This document shows positions 18,424-29,441 of a stretch of 64,000 nucleotides of DNA, piece by piece. The position numbers and the translations under genes were made by a program. The notes beneath the pieces were generated by a model. The model was given only the letters and a program-made list of their open reading frames with translations, was not told where the DNA came from and did not search any database. Numbering within the stretch: position 1 is the stretch's first letter; each line of letters begins with the position of its first letter. This stretch comes from Pectobacterium sp. CFBP8739 (GTDB taxonomy: Bacteria > Pseudomonadota > Gammaproteobacteria > Enterobacterales > Enterobacteriaceae): assembly GCF_013449375.1 (NCBI RefSeq), contig NZ_JACDRR010000010.1, forward strand, positions 403,997 through 467,996. Reading direction: 5' to 3'.

Positions 18424-20046
18424 ATGACTTACCAATTATTGAAAGGGAGTGAGCGCGGAAATATCGCTGACGCGGCATATCGCGAGCGCTGTGATGTGAA
18501 TGAAAGCGTCAGAGTCATGCTGGTGTTGCGTTTTACTACGCCAGATGAAGAGTATTATGCCGAACTGCACGATAGCATCGATCCGCAATTTGGCGGTATC
18601 AACGCCAACAGACCGCTGTCGCGCGCCGACTATGCCAGAAAGTTCAGCGCTGATGAGGCCGATATCGAGCATGTCCGTGCGTTTGCGCGGCATCATCGGC
18701 TCTCTATAGAACGTGAACACGCTGCCAGTCGCACTGTTTTCTTAACTGGGACGGTGGGGCAAATGGAGCAGGCGTTTCGCGTGAGCTTAGCGCGGTATGA
18801 CCACAAACACGGGACATTCCGTGGGAGAGCGGGAGGCATTTACCTGCCGGAATATCTACAGGGCGTAGTGATTGCCGTATTGGGTCTTGATGAACGTCTG
18901 GCGACGAGCAGTTGCCTGCATATCAATGAGACGTTCTCCAATGCGGCAAAGCGTCCGTCGGGTTATACGCCGCTGGAGCTGGCAGAGCTCTACCATTTCC
19001 CAGAGCACGACGGTGCGGGGAAGTGTATTGGCATTATTGCGCTGGGTGGCGGATATCGCCTGCCGCAGTTAGAGCACTATTTTAAACGTATGGGCATTAA
19101 TCCTCCTCAGGTTGTCGATGTTTGCGTGGGCGGTGCTCGGAATGCTCCTGCCTCGTCAGAGGGCGATAAAGCGGTGAGCCCCATTGATATCGAAGTGCAA
19201 ATGGATATCGAAATCGCCGGTGCGCTAGCTCCAGCCGCCAACATTGTGGTGTATTTTGCTCCGAATACCGATGCCGGGTTTTTAGAAGCGATCAATGCTG
19301 CGGTTCATGATGAGAAAAATGCGCCGTCGGTGATTTCGATTAGTTGGGGATCCAGCGAATCACAATGGACGGCGCAATCATTACAGGTGTACAACCAGTC
19401 TTTCCAGACCGCGGCCGCGTTAGGGATTACGGTGTGCGTCGCTTCTGGCGATCGCGGTTCAAAAGATGGTGAACCCCATGGTTTGCACGTCGATTTCCCT
19501 GCATCCAGCCCCTATGTGTTAGCCTGCGGCGGCACTCACTTGCAAAAAACGAGGGAAGAAACCACCTGGCATAGCCGAGATGGCAGCGCGACGGGCGGTG
19601 GCGTCAGCCAGCACTTTACGCTGCCCAACTGGCAGTTAGGGCTGTCTCTGGTAGACAAATACGGCGGTCACCACCCTTTGCAGCACCGCGGCGTACCTGA
19701 TGTCAGCGGCCATGCCGATCCTGAAACGGGCTATCTGGTTGAAGTTAACGGGCGCGAAGGCGTTGTCGGCGGAACCAGCGCTGTCGCGCCGCTGTGGGCA
19801 GGATTATTGGTGCGTATGCTGGCGTTGACCCACTCGGCATCGCTGTTTATCCCTCCCTTGCTGTACCGTAATCGTCATAGCTGTAAGGATATCGTGCGGG
19901 GCAATAATGGCGCATTTGTGGCTTCTGAAGGCTGGGATGCCTGTACAGGGCTGGGAGCGCCAGATGGAATGAAGTTACTGAGTCTGCTGAAGCGTCTCGT
20001 AAAGCTTAATGGCGCACGGGAACATGACGATGGGCACGAACAGTGA
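18424..20046 (+). CDS. S53 family peptidase (sedolisin/kumamolisin type)
   Basis: A 540-aa serine-carboxyl peptidase. Residues about 20-180 form the activation pro-domain (RADYARKF, GTVGQMEQAFRVSL, YLPEYLQGVVIAVLGLD). The catalytic domain shows the acidic pair Glu257 and Asp261 in IEVQMDIE, the oxyanion Asp343 in ASGDRGS, and the nucleophile Ser452 in VGGTSAVAPLWAG. CKDIVRG and GWDACTGLG near the C-terminus form the expected calcium site. There is no signal peptide, which is common in this family. Secretion by another route or internal use is open. A GGGAGAGAAG ribosome binding site precedes the ATG. Confidence 0.9.
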   Translation: MTYQLLKGSERGNIADAAYRERCDVNESVRVMLVLRFTTPDEEYYAELHDSIDPQFGGINANRPLSRADYARKFSADEADIEHVRAFARHHRLSIEREHAASRTVFLTGTVGQMEQAFRVSLARYDHKHGTFRGRAGGIYLPEYLQGVVIAVLGLDERLATSSCLHINETFSNAAKRPSGYTPLELAELYHFPEHDGAGKCIGIIALGGGYRLPQLEHYFKRMGINPPQVVDVCVGGARNAPASSEGDKAVSPIDIEVQMDIEIAGALAPAANIVVYFAPNTDAGFLEAINAAVHDEKNAPSVISISWGSSESQWTAQSLQVYNQSFQTAAALGITVCVASGDRGSKDGEPHGLHVDFPASSPYVLACGGTHLQKTREETTWHSRDGSATGGGVSQHFTLPNWQLGLSLVDKYGGHHPLQHRGVPDVSGHADPETGYLVEVNGREGVVGGTSAVAPLWAGLLVRMLALTHSASLFIPPLLYRNRHSCKDIVRGNNGAFVASEGWDACTGLGAPDGMKLLSLLKRLVKLNGAREHDDGHEQ

Positions 20047-20205
20047 GTCCGCATTTCTGGGATAGCTGGCGCAGGGGGCAAATCCTACTCAGGCGAAGAG
20101 ATTATCGGTGATATTCATCACAGATTGCCCGACCTCGGTTTGAGTCTACGACGGTTAGCGGATATAACCCGATAAGCAGGACGTGATCGGGTCAAGGCTC
20201 GAGCG
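20047..20205 (+). promoter_or_regulatory. Untranslated leader region of the bgl-type operon
   Basis: Between the peptidase and the GH1 gene. A short perfect inverted repeat ACCCGAT / ATCGGGT (about 20167-20192) precedes the terminator below. GGATATAACCCGATAAGCAGG is roughly similar to the ribonucleic antiterminator that BglG proteins bind, but several expected bases differ, so this is only suggestive. Confidence 0.35.
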
Positions 20206-20258
20206 AAACCTGATACGGCACATGTTATTCAGACATGTTCGTATCAGGTTTTTTTTTG
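20206..20258 (+). terminator. Leader terminator ahead of the 6-phospho-beta-glucosidase gene
   Basis: A 12-bp stem AAACCTGATACG / CGTATCAGGTTT with an inner ACATGT repeat and a run of nine T, about 80 bp before the GH1 start. The left arm GCGAAACCTGA resembles the 3' half of a BglG antiterminator, so antitermination by the downstream BglG protein is the probable control. Confidence 0.75.
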
Positions 20259-20325
20259 CCTGAATTCAGCCCGATCGCGTGCCACTCATAATATCAGTGA
20301 TGTCTTGCTGACATGATCTCGTTAA

Positions 20326-21765
<1,440 letters not shown>

Positions 21766-21859
21766 ATGAGAAAAGCAGGTGCCTCGTCGATATCGTGTTG
21801 AGGCAGTAAACGGTAGGGAAGGCCAGCGAGCCTTCCTGTCAGACAGGACGGCTGATGCG

Positions 21860-22696
21860 ATGATCATTGAAAAAATACTGAGCAATAACGCCGTGCTGGT
21901 GCTGGCAGATGACCAACGGGAGATTGTGGCGATTGGCAAAGGCGTCGGCTTTGGCAAGAAAGTGGGTGATGCTATCGATCCGCAGCGTATCGAAAGCCAG
22001 TTTGTGAAGAAAAGTAGCGGCATAGCGGATGTGCTGTCACAATTGCTGGCGGACATTCCGCCTGACTGTCTGGCGGTCACGCAGCAAATTATTACGCTGG
22101 CGCAAAAAACGCTGCGACTTGATGTGCAGGACACGCTGTTTCTGGCGCTCAGCGACCATATTAACTTTGCCATTCAACGCCATAAGAAAGGGCAGACGAT
22201 CAAGAACCTGATGCTGTGGGATATTCGCCAGTTTTATCGCAGCGAATTTGCCATTGGGCTGGAAGCGTTGGAAGTGATTCGCACCAGACTGGATATCGAT
22301 TTACCGGAAGATGAAGCGGGGTTTATTGCGCTGCACTTGGCGAATGCGACAAATAACAGCGACATGCAGAGCACGATGCAAAGTGCGGGTATCATTAAAG
22401 ATATTTTGACCATTCTGAAATACGATCTCCACATCACGTTTGACGAACATTCTCTCAATTATCAGCGTTTGGTGACGCATCTGAAGTTCTTCGCCCTGCG
22501 CCTGTTAAACCGGGAAACTGTGAGCCACGGTGATGATTCCATCTATCAGGGGATTACCGAACTGATGCCACGGGCCTACGCCTGCGCGATGAAAGTGTAC
22601 GACTATGTGGAAAAAAACTACCATTGCCAACTCACCACTGATGAAATTATGTTTCTGACCATTCACATCAACCGGTTACAATCCTCTCCCTCTTAA
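21860..22696 (+). CDS. BglG family transcription antiterminator
   Basis: A 278-aa RNA-binding antiterminator. The N-terminal CAT domain (residues 1-55: EKILSNNAVLVLADDQREIVAIGKG in two pieces, FGKKVGD) binds the leader RNA, and two PRD domains follow with the phosphorylatable His positions LSDHINFAI, IALHLANA, VTHLKFFALR and FLTIHINRL. PTS-dependent phosphorylation controls its activity. The start at 21860 has AGGACGG in front; the frame open to 21779 lies in the intergenic hairpin region. It follows the GH1 gene by 94 bp, where GGAAGGC / GCCTTCC can form a small stem. Confidence 0.9.
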   Translation: MIIEKILSNNAVLVLADDQREIVAIGKGVGFGKKVGDAIDPQRIESQFVKKSSGIADVLSQLLADIPPDCLAVTQQIITLAQKTLRLDVQDTLFLALSDHINFAIQRHKKGQTIKNLMLWDIRQFYRSEFAIGLEALEVIRTRLDIDLPEDEAGFIALHLANATNNSDMQSTMQSAGIIKDILTILKYDLHITFDEHSLNYQRLVTHLKFFALRLLNRETVSHGDDSIYQGITELMPRAYACAMKVYDYVEKNYHCQLTTDEIMFLTIHINRLQSSPS

Positions 22697-22921
22697 TCAC
22701 ACCGATCGTGATGACGGGTACACCTGTGGTAATCATCAATGCGGAAAGACGGCCACGGGTAAGACCACCGCGAGTTAACATTTGTGTTACTCTGTTCTGC
22801 CTTTACGGTATCAGTTTGCTATGTGACAAAATAAATTAAAAAACAGCTCACTATTGCTGACAGGCTTTCAGTCATAATGTTTTTTTCTCGCTATTCGTTA
22901 GTGAACCGCATGGGGGTCGTT

Positions 22922-23983
22922 ATGCCAGCCTCGCCGCCGGCGTTTTTGACGGTAGATGTACGTCGCTCAGGGCTACGCTTTTCCCAGCGAGTCTATATTC
23001 CACGGATTGTCGGTACGATCCTCTGCTCTCTCTTTATTTCCTCGGTGCTGATTACTCGGCCTATCCCGACGCTACTATGGGGGCTGCTCTTTCTTAATAC
23101 CTTCATTTGGCCTCACATTGCCTACCTGTTGTCCCTTCGGTCACGCGATCCTATGCGGTGCGAGAAACGTAATTTACTGTTTGATGTGATGTTTGGTGGT
23201 ATTTGGATAGGGTTTATGGGCGTGAATCTTCTGCCCAGCGCGGTGATTGTCGCGATGGTCGGAATGAATGGCACGGCTGGCGGCGGGATAAAGCTGTTTG
23301 TTCAGGGCCTCGTATTACAGTGTGTGGCCTGCGTGTTAGTGCTTGTGCTGTTTGCTGTGCCGGTTTCGCTGGATACGACACCGATACAGATTTATGCCTG
23401 TTTGCCAATGTTGCTGGTCTACCCCATTTTTCTCGGCTATGTCACCTATGCCACTGCACTGAAACTGGCGGAACACAAACGTATGCTGATGGAAGTCAGT
23501 ATCCATGATGGGATGACCAGCCTTTATAACCGTCACCACTGGGAACGGTTGCTGAAGCACGAATATGATAGTTGTCAGCGCTATAAACATACGGCGACGT
23601 TAGTCCTGTTTGATATCGACCATTTTAAAGCCTTTAACGATAACTTTGGGCACAACGTCGGCGATCAGGCGATCTTGCTGCTGGCGCGTGAGCTGACATC
23701 CGGCTTTCGGGAAACGGATGTCATTGGGCGATTTGGCGGAGATGAGTTTGCCGTTATTTTACCGCAGACTAGCGCGGGAGAAGCGTTAGACGCCGTGAAT
23801 CGCATTAGGGAGAGCTTATCGCTGAAATTCCTGAACCAAACGCCGCAGCTGGCGGTGTTTGTCAGCGTCGGTATTGCGGAGATTTCACCGGAAATGGGTC
23901 AATATATTGACTGGTTAAAGGCCGCGGATATGGCACTTTATCGGGCAAAAAACAAAGGTCGCCGCCGAACTGAAGTTGCCTGA
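22922..23983 (+). CDS. Membrane diguanylate cyclase (MASE2-GGDEF)
   Basis: Makes cyclic di-GMP from GTP. The 353-aa protein has an N-terminal MASE2-type membrane module of about five hydrophobic helices (residues 25-190) and a C-terminal GGDEF domain: SIHDGMTSLYNRHHWE, FDIDHFKAFNDNFGH, and the active site RFGGDEFAVILPQ. An inhibitory I-site RETD lies exactly five residues before GGDEF, so feedback inhibition is expected. Architecture is that of AdrA/DgcC, which drives cellulose and biofilm formation. The start at 22922 has GGGGG before it; the ATG at 22877 does not. Confidence 0.9.
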   Translation: MPASPPAFLTVDVRRSGLRFSQRVYIPRIVGTILCSLFISSVLITRPIPTLLWGLLFLNTFIWPHIAYLLSLRSRDPMRCEKRNLLFDVMFGGIWIGFMGVNLLPSAVIVAMVGMNGTAGGGIKLFVQGLVLQCVACVLVLVLFAVPVSLDTTPIQIYACLPMLLVYPIFLGYVTYATALKLAEHKRMLMEVSIHDGMTSLYNRHHWERLLKHEYDSCQRYKHTATLVLFDIDHFKAFNDNFGHNVGDQAILLLARELTSGFRETDVIGRFGGDEFAVILPQTSAGEALDAVNRIRESLSLKFLNQTPQLAVFVSVGIAEISPEMGQYIDWLKAADMALYRAKNKGRRRTEVA

Positions 23984-24055
23984 ATATGCAAAGAAACGGT
24001 GGGAGATCCCGTTGTTACTTTCAAGATAGGTTGATAGCCAGCGAGCGGCGCAGCG

Positions 24056-24231
24056 TTATTCGAACGCCTCCATCAGCAGGAAAGTGCACTCGGCGCGCTG
24101 GTGGCTATTGATTATGGGAACCAGCCGCTGGAAGTGTTCGGTCTGGCAGTGAATATCCAGTGCGGCTCTATCCGGCCAGGTTTCGATAAAGGTGAAATGC
24201 CCCAGATCTTTCTGATTAGCCGCGCTGCTGC
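24056..24231 (-). pseudogene. C-terminal remnant of an antibiotic-biosynthesis-monooxygenase (ABM) gene
   Basis: On the minus strand, 58 codons read DLGHFTFIETWPDRAALD, IHCQTEHFQRLVPIIN and ECTFLLMEAFE, the second half of a small YgiN-like ABM protein. The first half and any start are missing: the fragment begins within the last codons of the RpiR gene in another frame. A deletion probably joined the two. The product would not be made. Confidence 0.7.
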
Positions 24232-25073
24232 TTTTCGCTCTGCTCTGCGCCGTTTCCCTGTCGGTAAGCCAGCGATACCATCAGCGATTGCACCAGACAC
24301 AGCGTGGCGGACTGTGAACGGAACGCATCAACCTGCGCTTCCTTTACCACAAAACAGACGTCGCTGAGTGTCGCCAGAGGACTGATCTGGCTGTCGGTAA
24401 TCACGATTTGCCGCGCGCCGGCCTTCGCGGCCATCTCACTGACCATCACGGTTTCCTGTGAGTAGGGCGAGAAACTGATGGAAACCACCACATCGCGTGA
24501 ACTGACTCGGCTGAGCTGTTCGCGAAACATGCCTCCCAACCCGTTGACTAGGATCGGGCTGCTTTCCAGATGGCTAAGCGCGTAGGTGAGGTAAGTGGCG
24601 ACGCTGAACGAGCGCCGCAGCCCGACGATATAGATCGTTTCCGCCTGAGCCAGCAGATCGACGGCTTTTTGCAGATCCTCTTGCGGGGTACGTGCCGCGA
24701 GCTGCTGCATCGCCTGCGCGTTTGAGCGGGCAAATTCATGCAGAATATCCAACGGCGTTTCTGGCACGGCATCCGCCTCCATCGCCCGAAATAACCGCGC
24801 TCGGTCGGTATAGCTGGCCGTTTCTTCTACCAGATTCATACGGAACAGCTGTTTCATTTCGTTGAAGCCGCTGAAATCAAAGGCGTTGGCGAAGCGAATC
24901 AGCGTTGAGGGGGGAACGTCAGCGCGTTCGGCGATCACAGCGACGGTATCGAAAGCGATGCTGTTGGTATTATCCAGCACATAGTGCGCCACCTGCTGTA
25001 GCCGCTTGCTGAGTGAATCATAGCGTTCGCGGATCTGTTCCTGTAATTCTCTCAGACTGGTTGCCATGGGCAT
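24216..25073 (-). CDS. RpiR family transcriptional regulator, probable inositol repressor
   Basis: A 285-aa regulator with an N-terminal HTH_6 domain (residues about 5-80; LSKRLQQVAHYVLDN and ADVPPSTLIRFANAF, FSGFNEMKQLFR) and a C-terminal SIS sugar-phosphate-binding domain (IYIVGLRRSFSVATYL, VSISFSPYSQETVMV, IVITDSQISPLA). It is divergent from iolA, the classical place for the RpiR-type IolR of proteobacteria, whose inducer is an inositol-pathway phosphate. Its last residues (GAEQSEKQQRG) run into the ABM remnant, so the C-terminus may have been altered by that deletion. Confidence 0.88.
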   Translation of the reverse strand: MPMATSLRELQEQIRERYDSLSKRLQQVAHYVLDNTNSIAFDTVAVIAERADVPPSTLIRFANAFDFSGFNEMKQLFRMNLVEETASYTDRARLFRAMEADAVPETPLDILHEFARSNAQAMQQLAARTPQEDLQKAVDLLAQAETIYIVGLRRSFSVATYLTYALSHLESSPILVNGLGGMFREQLSRVSSRDVVVSISFSPYSQETVMVSEMAAKAGARQIVITDSQISPLATLSDVCFVVKEAQVDAFRSQSATLCLVQSLMVSLAYRQGNGAEQSEKQQRG

Positions 25074-25523
25074 ATCGGGTTATCTCCCAAAGACGTATAA
25101 GAACCTATCCCATTAGCGCGATTTCCTAACTGGCGCCTGAAACGGAACAGAAAATTCATTTCTGGATACGGCTGTTTTATCTGTACGACATTTCCGGCGG
25201 CACACCTGTTATCGATACGGCGATTTTCAGAGGATGCTCGCCTAATACTGGTCACGTAAGTCCGTTATTAGGGGAAACACAGGGGGAGGTTCCCGCAGGG
25301 AGGCCTCACCCCTGTGGTCGCCCCGTGTATCTCGATGCTTAAACGATCGACGTTAGGCTGCTCGCCTGTCTTTATGGACAGCTGTCTTCAAGTTTACCTA
25401 AAAATTCGCAGCGGATCACAATAATCAACATTTATTTTATTTTTACATTAAATGGAATATTCATTTCATATACTGTAATCCGATATCAGCCGTTTGTCTC
25501 CTCAAACCCACAAAGGTGTAAAC
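25074..25523. promoter_or_regulatory. Divergent control region between the RpiR regulator and iolA
   Basis: 450 bp without a gene. It turns strongly AT-rich over the last 90 bp, where the palindromic operator at 25453-25468 and the shared decamer ACATTTATTT (25428-25437) lie. The first 300 bp hold a GC-rich stretch near 25260-25330 with no clear hairpin or ORF. Confidence 0.6.
25453..25468. promoter_or_regulatory. Putative IolR operator in front of iolA
   Basis: TGGAATATTCATTTCA, a 6-4-6 inverted repeat with one mismatch, 55 bp before the iolA ATG. The same sequence with a perfect palindrome recurs at 29785 before iolG. Binding by the divergent RpiR protein is inference. Confidence 0.6.
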
Positions 25524-27035
25524 ATGGAAACCGTATCTAACTTCATTCAGGGGGCGATTGCCTCCAGCAACAGCCAACGCTACGCCGCGGTGTATAACCC
25601 CGCGACGGGCGAGCAGATTCGCCAGGTTGTGATGTCTGATAAGGCGGAAGTCGAACAGGCTATTGCCAGCGCGGCGGTGGCATTCCCTGCGTGGTCAAAG
25701 CACTCTCCGCTGCGTCGCGCGCGCGTGCTGTTTCGCTTCAAAGCGCTGCTGGAAGAACGAATGGATACGCTGGCCCGGCTGATTTCACAGGAGCACGGCA
25801 AGGTGTATTCCGATGCCGTGGGAGAGGTGACGCGCGGTCTGGAAGTCGTTGAATTTGCCTGTGGCATTCCGCATCTGCAAAAAGGCGAGCACTCGGCGAA
25901 TGTCGGCACTGGGGTGGATAGCCATTCACTCATGCAACCGCTCGGCGTATGTGTTGGGATTACGCCGTTCAACTTCCCGGCGATGGTGCCCATGTGGATG
26001 TTCCCGATTGCGCTGGCGACCGGCAATACCTTTGTGCTGAAACCCTCGGAAAAAGATCCATCGCTCTCGCTGCTGTTGGCGCAACTGCTGAAAGAAGCGG
26101 GCCTGCCGGACGGTGTATTTAACGTCGTTCAGGGTGACAAAGAAGCGGTGGATGTGCTGTTGACCGATCCACGCGTGCAGGCGGTGAGCTTTGTGGGATC
26201 GACGCCAGTAGCGGAATACATTTATCAGACGGCATCGGCGCACGGCAAACGCTGTCAGGCGCTGGGCGGGGCGAAAAACCACTGTATTCTGATGCCGGAT
26301 GCTGACATGGACATGGCGGCCAGCGCGATTATGGGCGCGGCGTTTGGCGCCGCGGGCGAGCGCTGTATGGCGCTGTCTGTGGTGGTGGCTGTTGGCGATG
26401 ACACGGCGGAAGCGCTGCACCAACGCCTGAATGCGCAGATCAACGCGATGCGCGTCGGGCCTGGTCTGGTGGACGGGCAGGAAAATGAGATGGGGCCGGT
26501 GATCAGCGCAGCGCACCGGGCGAAGATTGCCGACTATATTCAAAGCGGCGTCGATCAGGGCGCGACGCTGCGTATCGATGGCCGCACGCTGTCTATTCAA
26601 GGCCACCAGCAGGGCTACTTTATCGGGCCGACGCTGTTCGACAACGTCACGCCGGAGATGAAGATCTATCAGGAAGAGATTTTTGGCCCGGTGCTGTCTG
26701 TGGTACGTGTGCCGGATTACCAAACGGCTGTCACGCTGATCAACAATCATGAATATGGCAACGGCACCGCTATTTTTACCCGTGACGGCGAGACTGCACG
26801 CCAGTTCTGCGAAGAGGTGCAGGCTGGAATGGTCGGCGTGAACGTACCGATTCCGGTACCGATGGCGTTCCACAGCTTCGGTGGCTGGAAGCGTTCCATT
26901 TTTGGGCCGCTGAATGTCCACGGCAACGACGGCGTACGCTTCTACACCCGTATGAAAACCGTCACCAGCCGCTGGCCTGCCAGCGTCCGTCTGGAACACC
27001 ACGCCAGCAGCTTCGTCATGCCCACGCTAGAGTGA
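25524..27035 (+). CDS. iolA: Methylmalonate-semialdehyde dehydrogenase (acylating), IolA
   Basis: Last step of inositol breakdown: malonate semialdehyde is oxidised and decarboxylated to acetyl-CoA with NAD and CoA. The 503-aa aldehyde dehydrogenase has GITPFNFPAMVPMWMFP, FVGSTPVAEYIY for NAD binding, the catalytic Cys281 in AGERCMALSV, and YQEEIFGPVLSVVRV. The ATG at 25524 has an AAAGGTG ribosome binding site. First gene after the regulator. A 13-codon ORF follows its stop at 27043, then a structured repeat. Confidence 0.93.
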   Translation: METVSNFIQGAIASSNSQRYAAVYNPATGEQIRQVVMSDKAEVEQAIASAAVAFPAWSKHSPLRRARVLFRFKALLEERMDTLARLISQEHGKVYSDAVGEVTRGLEVVEFACGIPHLQKGEHSANVGTGVDSHSLMQPLGVCVGITPFNFPAMVPMWMFPIALATGNTFVLKPSEKDPSLSLLLAQLLKEAGLPDGVFNVVQGDKEAVDVLLTDPRVQAVSFVGSTPVAEYIYQTASAHGKRCQALGGAKNHCILMPDADMDMAASAIMGAAFGAAGERCMALSVVVAVGDDTAEALHQRLNAQINAMRVGPGLVDGQENEMGPVISAAHRAKIADYIQSGVDQGATLRIDGRTLSIQGHQQGYFIGPTLFDNVTPEMKIYQEEIFGPVLSVVRVPDYQTAVTLINNHEYGNGTAIFTRDGETARQFCEEVQAGMVGVNVPIPVPMAFHSFGGWKRSIFGPLNVHGNDGVRFYTRMKTVTSRWPASVRLEHHASSFVMPTLE

Positions 27036-27111
27036 GGATGTTATGAAAGAACTAAAACTCCGGCTGGTTCATTACGATAAATAGCAGTGCAGATTTTTAT
27101 TGTTTTTTCTT

Positions 27112-27360
27112 TCACGTAAAAAATTGCGCTGAGGTGACGTGACCGTCGGGTGAGCGACAAGGATGTCGCGAAAGCCAGTGCCGCGTCGGGAGCGCGTCAC
27201 TGGTGGCCCGGCTACGGGCACGGATGCCGAAGGTATCGCGTAGCGACGCAATTTCCCGTGGAAAAGCCTGGGGTCATGGGGCAGCGGCGATTGAGCTGCC
27301 CCGTGTCGGGCGTGTGCAGCAGTGTGGAAAAGAAGTAATTTGCGCAACACGCACGAAACT
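27112..27360 (+). repeat. Structured intergenic repeat, copy A
   Basis: About 249 nt between iolA and iolD, homologous to copy B after iolD. Predicted helices: outer AAATTGCG (27121-27128) with CGCAATTT (27247-27254); GCGACA (27154) with TGTCGC (27164); CCAGTG (27175) with CACTGG (27198); CGCG (27182) with CGCG (27193); GGGGCAG (27278) with CTGCCCC (27296). Conserved single-stranded parts include GCTGAGG, GCGAAAGC, CGGGAGCG and ATCGCGTAGCGAC. In copy B most of these helices have different bases that still pair. Confidence 0.85.
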
Positions 27361-27440
27361 TTATGCCGACTGACATAGAAATCGTTTCTATGGCCAGCAC
27401 GGTGGCTAGCCGTCTGGATAAAACAGGTAGGAGTAGATCA

Positions 27441-29372
27441 ATGGATACGTGTCGCATCACCATGGCGCAGGCGCTGGTCAGGTTTCTCAACCAGCAATAC
27501 ATCAGCGTAGACGGTGAAGAATCTCCCTTTGTGCAGGGCGTCATGACTATTTTTGGTCACGGCAATGTGCTGGGCATCGGTCAGGCGCTGGAGCAGGAGG
27601 CAAACCGTCTCAGCGTGCATCAGGGGTGCAACGAACAGGGAATGGCGCACATCGCCGTCGGGTTTGCTAAGCAACACAAACGGCGGAAAATCTATGCGGT
27701 GACCTCATCGGTGGGGCCGGGGGCGGCAAATATGGTAACTGCCGCAGCCACCGCCACCGCCAACCGCATTCCGGTGCTGCTATTGCCTGGCGATCTCTTC
27801 GCTTGCCGCCAGCCGGATCCGGTGTTGCAGCAGGTCGAGCAGTATCACGATCTGTCGATCAGCACCAATGACTGCTTTAAACCGGTGTCTCGCTACTGGG
27901 ATCGCATTAATCGCCCTGAACAACTGATGAGCGCGCTGATTAACGCCATGCGCGTGCTGACCGATCCGGCCGATACCGGTGCGGTGACGCTATGTTTACC
28001 GCAGGATGTGCAGGCGGAAGTCTGGGATTATCCGGCCTCGTTTTTCCGCAAGCGCGTCCATCACCTCGAACGCCGCCCACCGGATGCGGCACGGCTGGAT
28101 GAGGCGGCAACGCTGATTGCCAGCAAGCGCCGCCCGATGCTGATTTGCGGCGGTGGCGTTCGTTATTCCGGCGCGCATGATGCCTTGGCACAGTTTGCCG
28201 AACAGTTTGCGATTCCGTTTGGCGAAACGCAGGCGGGCAAAGGTGCTATTGTCTCTTCACATCCGCTGAACTGTGGCGGCATCGGCGTAACGGGCGGGCT
28301 GGCGGCGAATCGGCTGGCGCAAGAGGCGGATCTGGTGATCGGCGTCGGGACACGTTTAACCGATTTTACCACGGGTTCCAAGTCGCTATTTCAGAACCCG
28401 AACGTCGAATTTTTACTGCTCAACGTGGCCGAATTTGATGCGCTAAAACTGGATGCGCTGCCCCTGATCGCCGACGCGCGCGCCGGTCTGGCGGCGCTGG
28501 CCGAACGGCTGGCGACGGCGTCGTATCGCAGCGGCTGGCAGCAGGCCGTCGAACAGGCGCGTGCGGAATGGGAACGCGAGCTACAGCGGCTATTTACCGT
28601 GCAGGACAAGGGCGAGCTGGTGCCGGAAGTGGTGGACGGTCTGGAAGACAAGCTGGATGAATACCGCCAGACGCTGAATACCCACCTGACGCAAACGCGC
28701 GTGCTGGGCATACTGAATGAAGAGTTGGAAGACAACGCGGTTGTGGTGGGCGCGGCAGGCTCGTTGCCGGGCGATTTACAGCGCGTGTGGCAGGTGAAAA
28801 CACCGGACAGCTACCATCTGGAATATGGCTACTCCTGCATGGGATACGAGATTGCGGCGGCGATTGGCGCACGCCTTGCGGCACCGCAACAGCCCGTCTA
28901 CGCGATGGTCGGCGACGGTTCCTATCTGATGCTCCACACCGAACTGCAAACGGCGGTACAGGAAGGCATCAAAATCACCGTGCTGCTGTTCGACAACGCG
29001 GGCTTTGGCTGCATCAACAACCTGCAAATGAGTCAAGGCATGGGGAGTTTTTGTACGGAAAACCGTTACCGCGATGCGGAGTCGGGACAACTGCGGGGGA
29101 CGCTCATTCCGGTCGATTTTGCCAAGAACGCGGAAAGCTACGGCTGTAAAGCATGGCGAGTGCATGATGAAGCCTCGCTTAAGCAGGCACTGGCGGAATC
29201 ACGTCAGCATCTGGGGCCCGTGCTGCTCGACATCAAGGTGCTGCCGAAGACTATGACGCACGGCTATGAATCCTGGTGGCGCACCGGCACGGCGCAGGTT
29301 GCGGATAATCCAGAGATTGAGGCTGCCGCTAATAACGTGAAAACTGCGCTCTCCCGCGCCCGCCAGTATTAA
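27441..29372 (+). CDS. iolD: 3D-(3,5/4)-trihydroxycyclohexane-1,2-dione acylhydrolase (IolD)
   Basis: Opens the ring of diketo-inositol to 5-deoxyglucuronate. The 643-aa enzyme belongs to the thiamine-diphosphate family: N-terminal binding region with the activating Glu in [15 protein letters not shown], central FAD-like domain with [10 protein letters not shown] and [14 protein letters not shown], and the C-terminal [13 protein letters not shown] with [13 protein letters not shown] that holds the cofactor and magnesium. The ATG at 27441 follows AGGTAGGAG; upstream in-frame codons to 27363 lie in leader sequence. Flanked on both sides by the structured repeat. Confidence 0.94.
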   Translation: MDTCRITMAQALVRFLNQQYISVDGEESPFVQGVMTIFGHGNVLGIGQALEQEANRLSVHQGCNEQGMAHIAVGFAKQHKRRKIYAVTSSVGPGAANMVTAAATATANRIPVLLLPGDLFACRQPDPVLQQVEQYHDLSISTNDCFKPVSRYWDRINRPEQLMSALINAMRVLTDPADTGAVTLCLPQDVQAEVWDYPASFFRKRVHHLERRPPDAARLDEAATLIASKRRPMLICGGGVRYSGAHDALAQFAEQFAIPFGETQAGKGAIVSSHPLNCGGIGVTGGLAANRLAQEADLVIGVGTRLTDFTTGSKSLFQNPNVEFLLLNVAEFDALKLDALPLIADARAGLAALAERLATASYRSGWQQAVEQARAEWERELQRLFTVQDKGELVPEVVDGLEDKLDEYRQTLNTHLTQTRVLGILNEELEDNAVVVGAAGSLPGDLQRVWQVKTPDSYHLEYGYSCMGYEIAAAIGARLAAPQQPVYAMVGDGSYLMLHTELQTAVQEGIKITVLLFDNAGFGCINNLQMSQGMGSFCTENRYRDAESGQLRGTLIPVDFAKNAESYGCKAWRVHDEASLKQALAESRQHLGPVLLDIKVLPKTMTHGYESWWRTGTAQVADNPEIEAAANNVKTALSRARQY

Positions 29373-29441
29373 ATGATTTCCTTTTCACACTGTCTCTTCT
29401 CTACAAATAACGCAGGGGTGCAAGTGAGGTTGGGCGTAATC

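Noticed and set aside
25926..27002. 358-aa antisense ORF across iolA
   Set aside because: A shadow of codon bias in a GC-rich gene; composition is basic and low in normal protein features.
27043..27084. 13-codon ORF right after iolA with a ribosome binding site
   Set aside because: Too short to support, and not similar to anything; it may be a leader or a relic cut by the repeat.
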